A DNA stretch of 64,000 nucleotides from Batillaria attramentaria (Eukaryota > Mollusca > Gastropoda > Batillariidae), in contig JACVVK020000034.1 in the NCBI GenBank assembly GCA_018292915.2, positions 2,270,001-2,334,000 on the forward strand. Direction: 5' to 3'. The notes under the pieces were generated by a model that worked only from the letters and a program-made list of their open reading frames with translations, did not search any database and was not told the DNA's origin. The position numbers were made by a program, and so were the translations under genes. Of the stretch, positions 1-10,736 are shown piece by piece (position 1 is the stretch's first letter; each line of letters begins with the position of its first letter).

Positions 1-32
1 ATCATCATGCATAATAAAAAAAATTAATTGTC

Positions 33-140
33 CCAGCTTCCGAGTCCTCCGTGGATTCTACCCATGAAAAGGGAGGAACACCACTGGAGCTGGCAAAGAG
101 CTGGGGCAGCAAAAAAAAAACAAACAACAACAACAACAAA
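33..140 (+). mobile_element. SINE-C 3' portion with A-rich/(AAC)n tail
   Basis: The segment from the proline-codon-like CCGTGGATTC stretch through GAGCTGGCAAAGAG to the A-rich (CAA)n tail matches the 3' half of the element at 23795-24290. It looks 5'-truncated. Only two copies are seen, so the boundaries are approximate. Confidence 0.6.
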
Positions 141-195
141 AAAAACAGTTATACTATATTCATACTTTACATACATACTTATATTATTAGGTGTA

Positions 196-284
196 GGCAA
201 AATCCCGCTCGCCTCGGCTGGTAATCGAACCTAGGTCTCCCGGTCCATGGTCTGAAGTGCTAACCACTACACTAAGGGCGGCCG
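196..284 (-). mobile_element. SINE-C-type tRNA-like head
   Basis: Read on the minus strand this has an A-box (TTAGTGTAGTGGTTAGCA) and a B-box (GGTTCGATTACC) at tRNA spacing, followed by GCGGGATTTT. The same GCGGGATTTT follows the B-box-like segment of the copy near 23830. A true tRNA gene is unlikely because the acceptor stem does not pair and the sequence runs on into a SINE body. Confidence 0.65.
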
Positions 285-679
285 GTTCTTCAACGTTGTT
301 GTTAACCCCGGAGCGAGGTTAAAGTTGAAGGTCAGAGGCGATAGTTTTGCTCATAAGTTACGTTTTCAGCATATTATGCAAGACGCGTACACGTGTTGAT
401 GAGTACGCCTTTCAATGTTTTAAAAAAAAGACTGTGACATTCACGCTTCCGTAATAGATGACAAAGAATGCCTGCTGCAGATACAAATCTTTCTGAAGAA
501 CGGTTCGTGTGTGTACAAAACACTTGGTGTGTGCAAGACAAGCAAACCCTAGTTGCACTTAGGGTCAGCTTCAAAGCCGTGCTTTTTTTGCTAAGCCAGA
601 GACCTTTATCCCGACAGAAAAACAAGGATGAGGCTATATCACGCTGTTACGAAACATGCACACAAAGAAAGGTGAAGAT
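285..679. other. Unclassified stretch, nothing recognised
   Basis: There is no repeat partner in the window and no credible ORF. The short overlapping frames on both strands here show no conserved motif. Confidence 0.5.
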
Positions 680-693
680 GAGAGAGAGAGGAA

Positions 694-741
<48 letters not shown>
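680..741. repeat. (GA)n microsatellite
   Basis: About 28 near-perfect GA units with one GGAAGAT interruption. Confidence 0.95.
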
Positions 742-744
<3 letters not shown>

Positions 745-1212
745 GTAATCTGGTTTCACAGGGTGTAGTCTAAATGGGGGCGAGTACCACCGCTGCTACT
801 TCGCGTAAAAAGTTTCGACAGTGATTTCCCTCACGCGAAACCGTATATACTCGGAAACACGAGGATGAACACGTCTTTGCAGTAGTAATGCATTATTCAA
901 AGTCGTTGTCTGATTGACAAACGGCTCCCCCTCCCCCCCCCACCCCCCCCGGCTTTCACGCGGACAGACCGAAGTCCGTTGGAAACACTCTGTCCTGGCG
1001 GTGGTACGATGTGGAAACACTCGGTGCTACTGATTTGACAAGGCACTAGCAGAGGCACCCCCGCCCCCCTTTTTTTTAAATTTTTGCTTATTTGAATGCA
1101 CTATTACAATGACGTCCGCATGCTCACATTTCCGCAGACGTTAGGGCTTTAGGAGGGGAAGGGAAGAAGCACCGGACACACTTGCCTCCATTTTGATTAC
1201 ATCCCGTGAGAC
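742..1212. other. Unclassified stretch with poly-C tracts
   Basis: It contains C-runs at about 925-950 and 1060-1075 but no gene or dispersed repeat that I recognise. Confidence 0.5.
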
Positions 1213-1213
1213 G

Positions 1214-1244
<31 letters not shown>

Positions 1245-1290
1245 GGGGGGGGAGGGAGGGAGGGGGGGGAGGGAGGGAGGGAGGGAGAGA
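1213..1290. repeat. (GA)n to (GGGA)n compound microsatellite
   Basis: A GA tract passes into G-runs and (GGGA)n. The strongly purine-skewed strand makes both strands spuriously open. Confidence 0.95.
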
Positions 1291-1696
1291 AATCGGAAAT
1301 CTGGTTTTTGGCACTAGCAATCAGGCTGTATTGCCAAAGAGAGGATCGAGTTACGAAGGTGTTGATCCAGGCAGGTAGATACAGAGTGGGAGCAACGTGC
1401 ACCTTGTTGTTCCAATGCTTTGCCGGGTGGTTTGTGTTGACGAACTGCTGCCGTGTGCCAGTTGCAACAGATCTATGACATCATGTGTTGATTTTCTGCA
1501 AACACTGAAAAGCTGTCCGCAGATTGTGTGGTTCTACACCTCTGATCCCTTCTCAAACGTCCCCTCCCCCCTCCCTCTCTTGGAGCAGCACCTGAGAGTA
1601 TGTTGTTTCGTGGCCATGGGCGCGATCTGGAAATTCGGGACGTTCATGTTCGTTGCTAGAACGCCGTTAGAACGTACGTAAACGTGTATGCATTGC

Positions 1697-1834
1697 CTGG
1701 TTTCGCTTGTCATCCAAACACGTGGATCAGTCGTGATCATACAATGGTTTGATGTGGCACAGGTGGATGCGTGTTTGAAGCTGAGAGTCGGTTACGTTCT
1801 TTTATCCAAGTGGCCGGAACGTCGTCTCAAAGAT

Positions 1835-1874
<40 letters not shown>
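1697..1874 (+). repeat. Duplicated unit, copy 1 (unique part plus GA tail)
   Basis: The ~140 bp before the GA tract is clearly similar to 2101-2232: shared blocks include GTCATCCA, TCAAGCTG-like, TTTCATCCA-like and CCTCAAAGA. Each copy ends in a GA tract. The pair reads as an old tandem duplication later separated by a SINE-A insertion. Confidence 0.65.
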
Positions 1875-1877
<3 letters not shown>

Positions 1878-2047
1878 GGGTGGGTGAGCGATTGGAGGTT
1901 TAACGTCCTTTTCCACCACATACGGCTGATATCAAAGACGGGGCAACGATGAAAAAGCCAGCACAAATATTTGGCCCTAGCCGGGATACGAACTCACGAC
2001 CCGAGCATTAGAAGTCCAACGCTCTACCATTCGGCCACCCCGGCTCC

Positions 2048-2049
<2 letters not shown>
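1875..2049 (-). mobile_element. SINE-A (subfamily A1), inside a GA microsatellite
   Basis: This full-length minus-strand copy has a (CACC) tail, a body with TTTGATATCA, a B-box (GAGTTCGTATCC), an A-box (TGGCCGAATGG) and terminal GGGGAGCC. GA repeat flanks it on both sides (1834-1874 and 2050-2088), so the target was the microsatellite itself and the TSD cannot be measured. Confidence 0.9.

Positions 2050-2088
<39 letters not shown>
2050..2088. repeat. (GA)n microsatellite, right half
   Basis: It continues the GA tract interrupted by the SINE at 1875-2049. Confidence 0.9.
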
Positions 2089-2090
<2 letters not shown>

Positions 2091-2100
2091 GACCTTCTCC

Positions 2101-2240
2101 GGTTTGGCTTACGTCATCCAGACATCTGGAGCAGACTTGACCACACAATGCTTTGATACAGTACGGGTGGAGGAGTGCTTCAAGCTGCGAGTCACAGTCT
2201 TTCATCCACCCAGAAAGCTACCTCAAAGACAGAGAGAGGG
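2101..2240 (+). repeat. Duplicated unit, copy 2
   Basis: Diverged second copy of the segment at 1697-1836, again ending in GA repeats. Confidence 0.6.
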
Positions 2241-2499
2241 ATAAAAGGGGTGTGTACCAATTCTGAGTTCAGTATGTTCAGATCGGTTCAAAATGGTACA
2301 CCTGCGATCAAAATCTCACCCCTGCGCTCGGGGGGAGGGGGGGGGGGGCGCTCAAACCTATCTCTCGGAACAGCTTGACACGTTCAGCCTCGCAGTTGTG
2401 CTTGCACGCCAGCAATAACCTGTAGCCCGACTACGAAATTAAGATGTTCATCTGAGCAAGACCCTCAGAAACACCTTCGACGTGCGTATGGCTTCCTCC

Positions 2500-2743
2500 T
2501 CCTCTGCTTTGGGACTGTTCAGCCCACAAAGTTAGAAAAATAAATGCAATTAAAAAATTCCGAAACTTAAATAGCTGAGATGGCCATTCGCACCACGTGA
2601 TTGTTATGTGTTCACGTCCAGTGTATGAAAGAATGCGAGTGATTCACGTGAGCGTGCGTGTTGGGTTTAGCTCGCGGCGCTTTGAGCCAAATATTTGGAT
2701 AATTTACAGCGCCTATATTAATGCAATTATTATTATTATTAAC
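2500..2743 (-). mobile_element. GGCGC element, full-length copy (inverted)
   Basis: The reverse complement aligns along its length with 5880-6117. It shares a terminal (AAT)n, a TATAGGCGCT...GCTCAAAGCGCC stem, CACGCTCACGTGAATCAC, ACAATCACGTGGTGCGAA and a GGGCTGAACA end. No tRNA-like boxes are visible. It may be a non-tRNA SINE or a LINE 3' fragment. Confidence 0.75.
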
Positions 2744-2749
2744 TATCGA

Positions 2750-3150
2750 AACTTTCATAACCAAGAAATCAACGCCCAGTATTTTTTTTTCAGTGCAAGT
2801 TGTTAAAAAGTATTAATACCGCAAATTCCTTCATGTAGGTACGGTATAAACACCAACAGCACTTTGCCCTTTTAGTTAGCTTTTTGGACGAGAGAGCGGA
2901 TTAGACGTCATCCTCATGGTGGAAAAGTCACAGTTGCGAGACGATAGTTGCCATGTGAGGACTGACTCGGCTGTGAGTTTAGATTCCAGGGAGGTCGGGA
3001 CCGGCGTTCACCTCAGCGTCTCAGTTCTCGGGTCGTTGTGACCACGTGTGTTTAATGTCACATGCGTTGTACGAGTACCAGTTTATGTCTGACATTCTTT
3101 GGCAAGAGACGGTGGACGGAAAAGAGAGGGGGAAAGTGTACTGAAAAATG
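2750..3150. other. Unclassified stretch
   Basis: No recognisable gene or dispersed repeat. Confidence 0.5.
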
Positions 3151-3152
<2 letters not shown>

Positions 3153-3223
<71 letters not shown>

Positions 3224-3227
3224 CGGG
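3153..3227. repeat. (GT)n(GC)n microsatellite
   Basis: About 31 GT units followed by about 6 GC units. It abuts a SINE-A head whose body is missing. Confidence 0.95.
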
Positions 3228-3326
3228 ACAGGCCAGCATAAAAATGTGGCCCCGGCCGGCCGGGACTCGAACTCACGACCCGAGTATTCAAAGTCCTACT
3301 CTCTACAAGTTCGGTTATCCTGGCTC
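3228..3326 (-). mobile_element. SINE-A fragment (head plus start of body)
   Basis: The tRNA-like head and GGCCAGCATAAA-type body start are present. The rest of the body and tail are replaced by the GT/GC microsatellite. Confidence 0.8.
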
Positions 3327-3404
3327 ATCCACAACACCAGAACAGGCTTGAAATACAATTACAACAAACGAACAACAACAACAACAAGTATTGTCTTTGA
3401 TCAT

Positions 3405-3690
3405 GCATTTATGATAAGAATTCGGTCGCTTATAAACGAATGCCCAAAACCTTAAACAAAGAGAGCTGTAACAACTTCAGTCGACAACCACCACCACCAC
3501 CACCAACAAAAACAATAACAACAACAACAAAACCAATAGCATACCTTAGACCGTGATTCATGAAAAAAATTCGGTCGCTTATGAACGCTTATAAAGGAAT
3601 GCTGAAAATGCTGAAAACCTTTCAAAACACAAAATAAAACCCAACACACACAAAACGAAACTGTAACACCTTCAGTTCACGAAGATGGCA
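3405..3690 (+). repeat. ~145-bp imperfect tandem duplication
   Basis: AATTCGGTCGCTTAT and CTGTAACANCTTCAGT occur in the same order twice (from about 3419 and about 3569). A (CAA)n/(CCA)n stretch lies between them. Confidence 0.6.
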
Positions 3691-4230
3691 ATCCAGACAA
3701 GCCTGCCACGAACCTGCCAAACCGCAATCGTAAAATGTTGTGCCAAGTGGAACAACACGCACTATCTATCTCATCCCCCCCATTCCGTCACAAGGATCCA
3801 CGAAGAATTCAACCTGACTGGGGATCCAGATCATAGAGCAACACGTCTTTTACTTCCCTGTTCAGAACTAAACAGCGATGCTTTTCAACAGCCGCAGATT
3901 CTTCAGTACATCAGTAGGGGGCATCACTGAGAACTGTCGTCTTCAAGGAGTGTGGAATGTGGTCGAAAACCTTCCGGAAACCAGGTCGCGAGGCATGACG
4001 CAGAAGCACGTGTTTTACAACGCAAACACAAACAATACAGGCCGCTGAACGACGGAGCTGTCAATCTTCCCGATGCAAAAATAGCCGGAGGTTATTTCTG
4101 GTGCTGATTTTTTGGTGATATTTCAAGTTATCAAATAAGCCTCAATTTCTCCAGTACATCCCCCCCCCCCCCGTTTTCAAACCTTTCCTCAAGCACAATG
4201 AGCACTTAGGGTGGCACTGCTATATCAAGT

Positions 4231-4261
<31 letters not shown>

Positions 4262-5024
4262 GAATCATGACTTGTTTCAGTGTTTCAGCTTGTTTTAGAA
4301 CGATTTGAACACTCTCCGCCAGTACTTTCCCGTGTTATAGGATTGCGTATTCGGACGTGTATGGCCGCTGAATTCAGGGCCTCCAGGCCCAGGCAACTAT
4401 TACACTTTTCTCCCGTAGGTGCATATCGCACTGTTTGGAAAGAGCGATTCGTTTGACAGGCTCTCCCTAGCCTCTTCAGCACGATGTTTAGATACCCAAC
4501 CGCACTCCCCAAATCTACACTTTCAACAGGGTGTTAGCTGACCTGTCATAAAAGGTACGATTAAGAATTCGAATTAACGGAGGCCGGATTCGTCAAATGA
4601 ATACAATCCGTAACTGTGCACTGTCGTGAATGAGACTCTTTTCAAATTAATCAACCAATAGGAACCTTTACACTGCCACACTGTCTAACCCGCTAGACAC
4701 GCTAACACTTAACTTGTGGACTTAGCTCTCCCCTGCAGGCAACAGAAACAAACACCGATTACGCGAAGTACAGGCGGAAGACGGGCAAGACGCATGTCAA
4801 GGACGAACCTGGCATCATCAAGCGAGCAATTCTCCAGATAAATCAACAGATAAAACCAAGTAGGCGTAGCGGCGCAGCAGGACCGTCCACAGGTAAGCCG
4901 TACCTGGCCAGGTAACGGCGCAACATCCCACCTGCTCCCAGCTGCCGAGCTGCCAACACGTGTAGCGCAGTATCTACAGGTAAACACCCTCATCCTGACC
5001 GCTTCCTCTGGACGTCATTGTGGC
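3691..5024. other. Unclassified stretch with an (ATC)n repeat
   Basis: About 1.3 kb with no supported gene. A short (ATC)n array lies at 4233-4261. A minus-strand frame near 4709-4993 shows no known motif. Confidence 0.5.
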
Positions 5025-5027
5025 TTA

Positions 5028-5644
5028 AGGCCGTTCTTAACCGGGCGAACCACCAGTCTGGCGAACTTGTTCGGCGAACTGTGTATTGTATACGAACAGG
5101 GCAAGCGCACACACGTACATAGTTCCAGAGGTTCGGCCGGACTAGTTCTCTTCAGTTCTTAACCGACCGTTAATGATATGCATACGTCATCGCCCGAACA
5201 ACTGAAGGCGGACTCGGAAGTTGAGACAATCGTAAACAACCAAAATGGCCGCCTTCGTAGATCGAGACGACCAGGCATTTGCGGTAGTTATCGTTTTGAG
5301 TGAACTCTTGGAAGCCGAGGAAGAGGAGATAAGAGGAAAAGAGCGCAAGAGAGGGAAATGTGAAGTGAGTCGATAGCCGCGATGCCGTCCGCCATTTTCC
5401 TCAAGTTTGTACATGCGCACAACAGCTCTCCCCGAGCAACCAATCAGAGCGCAGGATCGGCAAAAGGATCGCGAGGGTTCCCACGACACGCTATGCAGTC
5501 CTCGAACCTAGTTCGCCGAACCTTTCGAACCAGGGTTTCCGCACAAGTATTTGGTCGGTTAAGAAACAACGTGCGCGAACCTAGTTCGCCGTACTCTCCG
5601 AACCTAGTTCGCGAACCAAAAGTCTGCCCGGTTAAGAACGGCCT
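5028..5644 (+). mobile_element. PIF/Harbinger-type nonautonomous DNA transposon
   Basis: Perfect 19 bp TIRs (AGGCCGTTCTTAACCGGGC at 5028-5046, its reverse complement at 5626-5644) are flanked by TTA at 5025-5027 and 5645-5647. A 3 bp TTA target duplication is the hallmark of PIF/Harbinger. Subterminal regions repeat a GTTCGCGAAC-like palindrome several times (about 5060-5090 and 5510-5615), possibly transposase-binding sites. The interior keeps a short remnant ORF (5245-5376) but no DDE catalytic domain, so this is a deletion derivative. The superfamily call is strong on TSD and TIR, without a transposase match. Confidence 0.88.
5245..5376 (+). pseudogene. Remnant N-terminal ORF of Harbinger-derived element
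   Basis: This 43-codon ORF starts at an ATG in good context (CCAAAATGG) and ends at TAG. Its middle is acidic (LLEAEEEEI) and is followed by a basic run (RGKERKRGK). Animal Harbinger proteins often begin with an acidic stretch leading into a KRKRxWVR-like basic/aromatic motif. This peptide reaches the basic part but then ends, with no tryptophans and no DDE domain. I infer it is the truncated start of the parental transposase or its partner protein. It could also be chance, since the length is short. It lies entirely inside the TIR-bounded element and uses the element's own plus strand. Confidence 0.4.
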
Positions 5645-5689
5645 TTAGCTGGCTGCATTCCGGATCAGGAAACAGGGAGGATTGAAGAG

Positions 5690-5861
5690 GGGGTGTGTGG
5701 GTGTTTGGGAGTGTCACGTCCTTCTCCACCACGTATGGGTGATATCAAAGACGGGGCAATGAGAAAAAGGCCAGCACAAATATTTGGCCTCAGCCGGGAT
5801 GCGAACTCACGACCCGAGCATCAGAAGTCCAACGCTCTACCATTCGGCCACCCCGGCTCCC
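5690..5861 (-). mobile_element. SINE-A copy
   Basis: Full-length minus-strand copy with intact A-box and B-box. Diagnostic positions are mixed between A1 and A2. No convincing TSD is visible. Confidence 0.88.
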
Positions 5862-5873
5862 GAGGTCGAACAT

Positions 5874-6117
5874 GATAATAATTATAATAATTATTATTGT
5901 ATAGGCGCTTTACCCAATTTCGTGAATTGGCTCAAGGCGCCGTGAACTGAACCCAAAATGCACGCTCACGTGAATCACACGCATTCTCTCACACACCGGA
6001 CATAAACACATTACAATCACGTGGTGCGAAGGGTTAGCTCAGCTACTTAAATTTCGGAATTTGGAATTGCATTTATTTTTCACATTTGATGGGCTGAACA
6101 TTTCCAAAGCAGAGCAG
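5874..6117 (+). mobile_element. GGCGC element, full-length copy
   Basis: It starts with AT-rich (AAT)n-like sequence, then TATAGGCGCTTTAC...GCTCAAGGCGCC, which can fold into a stem, and ends at the GGGCTGAACA block. It is the reference for the copies at 2500-2743 and 20434-20897. Confidence 0.75.
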
Positions 6118-6589
6118 ATTCAAATTCTACGACTGTTGTTACACTACTGGAGTGCTCAGTGTGGTCGTCGCGCCATCGAGTACGCCTCTACTGACTCAGT
6201 GCCAGCAGTACAAACGCTGTCACTGTTCAGGTGCCGGTCTAAGTAAGGTGATGATGTAAAGTGTTCTCGAAAACAGCTCAGAATGATCTGTGAGCATAAC
6301 AATGGTAACATTAGCCCCTTTTAAAAGATACTCGTTGGTTACTCTGTGACTAGAGTAACTGAAACTGAAGTTCCAGAGGGTGGGAAGAAGTCTATTGAAC
6401 TGCAGTTAGGTAGTGTCCTTGTCGGTGCACATGATCGATCTCACCGCTGTTTACAGAAATAGTTTAGAGCTGCACAATGTTAAGGTCAACACAAACACAC
6501 ACAAACGGAAATGTCACACAAAAGCCTTTCCAAAAAATTCTGTGGTAACGGGAAAAGAAAAATTAAATACAACAAAACGTTTTCTATTT
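6118..6589. other. Unclassified stretch
   Basis: No recognisable gene or repeat. Confidence 0.5.
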
Positions 6590-6895
6590 TCATTTTCATG
6601 TTTATCATGGTCTGTTCGTAATTTCATGTCTATTACGATCTTGCGCTGTTTTTCACGGTCTTGTCCTGGTTTTTTTCATGTTTATTATGGTCTGTTTGTC
6701 CTGTTTGTATTTCCAACCTATTGCTCTGTTTTTTCATGGTCTTGTCCTTGTTTTTTTCTTCATGTATATGATGGCCTGTGTTTGCCCTCTTTGTATTTCC
6801 AACCTATCAAGGTCTTGCTCTGTTTTTTCCCACGGTCTTGTCCTGTTTATATTTTCTTGATCTGTTTCATTTGCATGTCTGTCATGATCAATGTC
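6590..6895 (+). repeat. Degenerate ~95-bp tandem repeat
   Basis: Three imperfect units share CATGTNTATNATGGNCTGT, TTTGTATTTCCAACCTAT, GCTCTGTTTTTTC and GGTCTTGTCCTG blocks. The strand is strongly T-rich, so the long ORF across it (6413-6952) is a composition artefact. Confidence 0.75.
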
Positions 6896-7132
6896 TCTCC
6901 CAGACAGGCTGCGTCCATCTGTACAGTTTCAAGCAACTCGAGGCTACACTGAATCTACAGCCTGCAGCGAAAAACACCAATCTCCCTATAGCTGCATCAC
7001 CAACCCCTCTCCCCTTGTTTTGACTTTCACTATCTCTCAATCTGGCAACCCCAGGACAATTAGTATCCACCTGTACAATCTCAGCCACCGCAAGGACACG
7101 CAGAATAAATTCTCTCCTGGTTTCTTTTGCAG

Positions 7133-7210
7133 GGTCCTATTGACGGAGCCGACGCCCCCAACACTGCCCGGCCAGTCATTAGAGAAGGAAAATATTTGGA
7201 GTGCGGCTAG
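7133..7210 (+). CDS. Candidate terminal coding exon, unknown gene (weak)
   Basis: A textbook splice acceptor (pyrimidine-rich TTCTCTCCTGGTTTCTTTTGCAG, ending at 7132) is followed by 25 codons and a TAG. The peptide begins GPIDGADAPNTARPV and ends EGKYLECG. It is hydrophilic and balanced in composition, unlike the repeat-derived frames around it. A second frame, shifted by one base, stays open through 7328, so the reading frame is not settled. No upstream exon could be joined and no nearby AATAAA was seen. I do not recognise the protein. It could be a real last exon or a chance acceptor before a short frame. Confidence 0.22.
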   Translation, partial: GPIDGADAPNTARPVIREGKYLECG

Positions 7211-9395
7211 GGACAACTTGCAAAGTTTTCTCAAAAACCTATACCGTGTTTTTCGCCTGTTCCTATTTCCTGCGAACTTCCAGCCAAAAACCTACACTGC
7301 TGGGTCCCTGCTGCTTTTGCCGATGTAGCAGCGCGTGCGGGAGTGAGAGCCTGAGACAGAGGGAGGGAAAGAGAAAGAGGGAGAGAGAAGGGGAGACTGA
7401 CTGAGGAGCCATCAGAAAGCTTCAGGTTCATGTTTTTATTTACCAGGTCGTGCTAGCCAAGGAAAATGTTTTTGTGTGGCGTGTGACTCTGCAACAAATG
7501 AGTGCAGAGGCTGTTGCAATTTTTCTGCGCCAGTCAACATCAAACAGACACCCCATAAACTAATACATGCAGTTGCTGTTTCATCAGTTTTTCTACAAAG
7601 TCAACACTTCAAGAAAACACTAACGTTTTCACGAAGGAAGCCAAAGGAACCTTTTACACATAAATTCTTGCTGTTTGCCGTTGGCGTTTCTTCCCACAAG
7701 GATCTCTTGACAAAATGACAGCAGAGAGAGCATGTACATGCAGGAATAATTCGCAAGCTCATCAGTACATTCACTAGTACTTAAGAGCCACTTTACCGGC
7801 GCTTTTCCTCGGCTACTTTTTGCACTTTGGGGCGAAGAAGATGTGCTTGAGACCGTGATGAAGCAGCCAATCTGAGGGAGAAGAGCTGTTAGCAGATTTG
7901 GCAAAAGTGTGGTATTGTTACCAGGTGAGGCATCTGGGCACTGTGGGAAATCTGCCACAGTTAAAAGGTGCAAGAGAAGGGTCTCTGGTTAGTGCTGTAA
8001 TGACACGTTCCGCAACACATGCCTGACGTCTCACTCTCAGTGCACACAGCAGTTCTGCATCAGTCAGAGCAGGGTAAAACAATCAGACGAGAGTAGCCTA
8101 ATCATACGTCTCAGCTGAAATGCAGATTACTGACATTTGATGCGCTGAACTTGACAGACTGTTTCATATCAGTACAATTCGGAGAAAAAGCCGGATCAAA
8201 CCTAATGCGTTTAATTGTAAGTTAATATGGTCGATTTCAGACGTTTTACAGTGAAAATCGTGGTCAGTTTCTGGTTATAAATGAAGTATCGTCACTAGTG
8301 CCACTGAGAGCAGGCATTCATAACGCGGGAGTCGCAGTGTTTTGCTTAGTTGTTTCACTGAAGTTCCGACGGTCTGTCAGTGACCGTCACTGACATATAC
8401 ACTGAAACATTGTCTTGTTAGCATTCTGGCTTGCAGGTACTCGTAGGCGTTGCATTCTGCCTCTGAGAACTGAAGTTGGTGTCAGTTTTGATTTTAATTA
8501 AACATGATTGGCGGAAACCCAACCTGATCAGTGCAAAACGGTAACACCGAATAAGACTGCGCGGACTGGAACAGATGCGTCTTCGGAAACACTGACACCA
8601 GAAAGGACCTTGACGACCAAAATACACCGACAGTTCCAAACTGCAACATCAGATACAATAACCTCGACTACCAAGCTAGTAGCTGACTTTTCGTTTGTTT
8701 TCGTGTTTCTGGGGTTCCACGAGGTTTACATTCTCCCAGCGTTGCCACATCTGAGCTGAGCTGATGCTGGCAGCGTAGCGGCGCATCCCGAACTGTGAGA
8801 GGCCGATGCTAGACTCAACACACACAGCCAGCAAGCCGCCTGCTGGCCACACTGTGAACGGCGCTGACATAGCGAAGAGGTTGAAGGTGTGAAAGTGGCG
8901 TTCTTCCTCAGTGTATCGCATCGACCCTGTTGGTTATCATACCACGTGCGCTACGGAACACGGCTGAGGGATTGTGAGAATACGTGAACTTCACAACTGA
9001 CGACACAGGCAAACGGAGGAGAAGGATAACTAAACTGCATTGTGTCTTTTTTTCACTTTTTTTGTCTTTCTTTTTAATCTGTGACATCACTTACCGGCTC
9101 TGAGTGACTGGGAGTCCGGTCGATTCGTCACCTGTGGTGGGAAGTTTACAGTTTTGTGGACGTGGAGTTGTTTGTGTGTTTACCTGTGTGCAACCATCGG
9201 TGAAGACCTCGGACTGGATTCATTTCTTCAGCTTCGTTCCATGGGTAAGTGAAACTGATATTTTACTCACTCTTTCTCTCTCTCTAACTCAGTGTCACTT
9301 CAGTTTGCATTCTAATCAGTTGAACATGATGTACTAGTAAACATTGCGAGTGAAGACTGACTCCCGTCCGGCGTAGGGAGTAAACAGCAAGACTG
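7211..9395. other. Mostly unique sequence, no supported gene
   Basis: No dispersed repeat is recognised. It includes a 21 bp palindrome at 8375-8395 and a strong donor-like GGTAAGTG at 9241-9249 just after an ATG. These are isolated signals. Confidence 0.5.
8375..8395. repeat. 21-bp perfect palindrome
   Basis: TGTCAGTGAC and its reverse complement are separated by a single C. It could be a dimeric binding site or chance. Confidence 0.6.
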
Positions 9396-9405
9396 AGCGC
9401 GCGCG

Positions 9406-9484
<79 letters not shown>

Positions 9485-9545
9485 ACACACACTGACGCGC
9501 GCGCGCGCGCAACATCAACAACAAACAACAACGACACTTTTCACA
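9331..9545 (+). repeat. Repeat-flanked (CG)n/(CA)n compound microsatellite
   Basis: A GC run, about 33 CA units and a second GC run (9396-9510). The left flank (GTGAAGACTGACTCCCG...GTAAACA) is related to the left flank of the (CA)n tract at 10682. Confidence 0.85.
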
Positions 9546-10105
9546 AACGAAAGCGAATAAATGGGAGGACCTACTTATTTTTTATTTTCCTTCGGCCGAT
9601 CTGGTTTCAAGTGTGCTATTCCTAAAGGTATCAATTCAAACTCCCGCAAATAACGAAGTTAATCAAAACGGATAAAGTGACGGCCGCAGAAAAGAATCAA
9701 TCGATCGAGCTCTCTAAGAAAAGAGGAGAGAAACAGCCTAAAGCGCCATCTCATTTAACAGACACCAGATATCAAAAACCCTGTCATTAATGTCCGCAAA
9801 ACACTGAAACACGCAGCCGAGGAGTCGAAATGCGCATCATTTGTGTGCTGGATGCACAAGAACCGAAATGTCAATCGCTAGAGGTAGAAAAAAAAATGCT
9901 GGAAAATCAGGGGCATTGATAAAAAAAAGAGCGATGAATGGGATACGTACATGAAGGGAAATGGTCTGTCGCTGAGGGAAGGTTGTTATCCCGCTCCTAA
10001 TGATTATGCACGTTCCTTTTTTTCCCCTCCCCCTCCCCACTGTCTTTCTTACTTTCTCTGGGCATTCAGTTTTTCCGTTCTACTTTTTTGGTAATTCATG
10101 TTCTT
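9546..10105. other. Unclassified stretch
   Basis: No gene or dispersed repeat recognised. Confidence 0.5.
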
Positions 10106-10436
10106 GGGTCTGATGTAGAGAGCCTGACTAGGACGTGAGTCCGAGACTAGCTGGGTCTGATGTAGAGAGCCTGACTAGGACGTGAGTCCGAGACTAGCTG
10201 GGTCTGATCAGTGTAGAGAGACCGATGTAAGTACGAGACTAGCTGGGTCTGATGTAGAGAGACTGATTTAGTCCGAGACTAGCTGGGTCTGATGTAGAGA
10301 GCTTGACTAGGACGTGAGTCCGAGGCTAGCTGGGTCTGATGTCGAGAGACTGATGTAAGTCCGAGACTAGCTGGGTCTGATGTAGAGAGACTGATGTAAG
10401 TCCGAGACTAGCTGGGTCTGATGTAGGAAGACTGAA
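10106..10436 (+). repeat. 40-47-bp minisatellite, about 8 units
   Basis: Each unit starts GGGTCTGATGTAGAGAG and ends GTCCGAGACTAGCT. Two alternating centre types occur: a long one with CTGACTAGGACGTGA and a short one with CTGATGTAA. A lone related monomer lies at 54826-54855. Confidence 0.92.
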
Positions 10437-10676
10437 AGATTAATGACAATGGTGGAGAGACGGAGGAGAGTGTACGACTATTTACTTACGGGACAAAAAC
10501 AGTAATGCACGCTAATAACAGTCCTGACGTAGTAAGTCTGAGGCTAGAGCTAAGTCGGAGTCTAATCTAGTCTCTTTTCATGCATTAGAGCCCATTCTAG
10601 TCAGCTGACCAAGATATTATGTGAACACTACTGAAGACTGAGTCCCGCTGTAAGAGGTAAACAACATAACCGAGCT

Positions 10677-10736
<60 letters not shown>

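Noticed and set aside
3021..3455. ORFs rich in Cys-Val, His-Thr, Ser-Leu or Arg-Glu
   Set aside because: These are translations of (GT)n, (CA)n, (CT)n and (GA)n here and at many other sites in the window.
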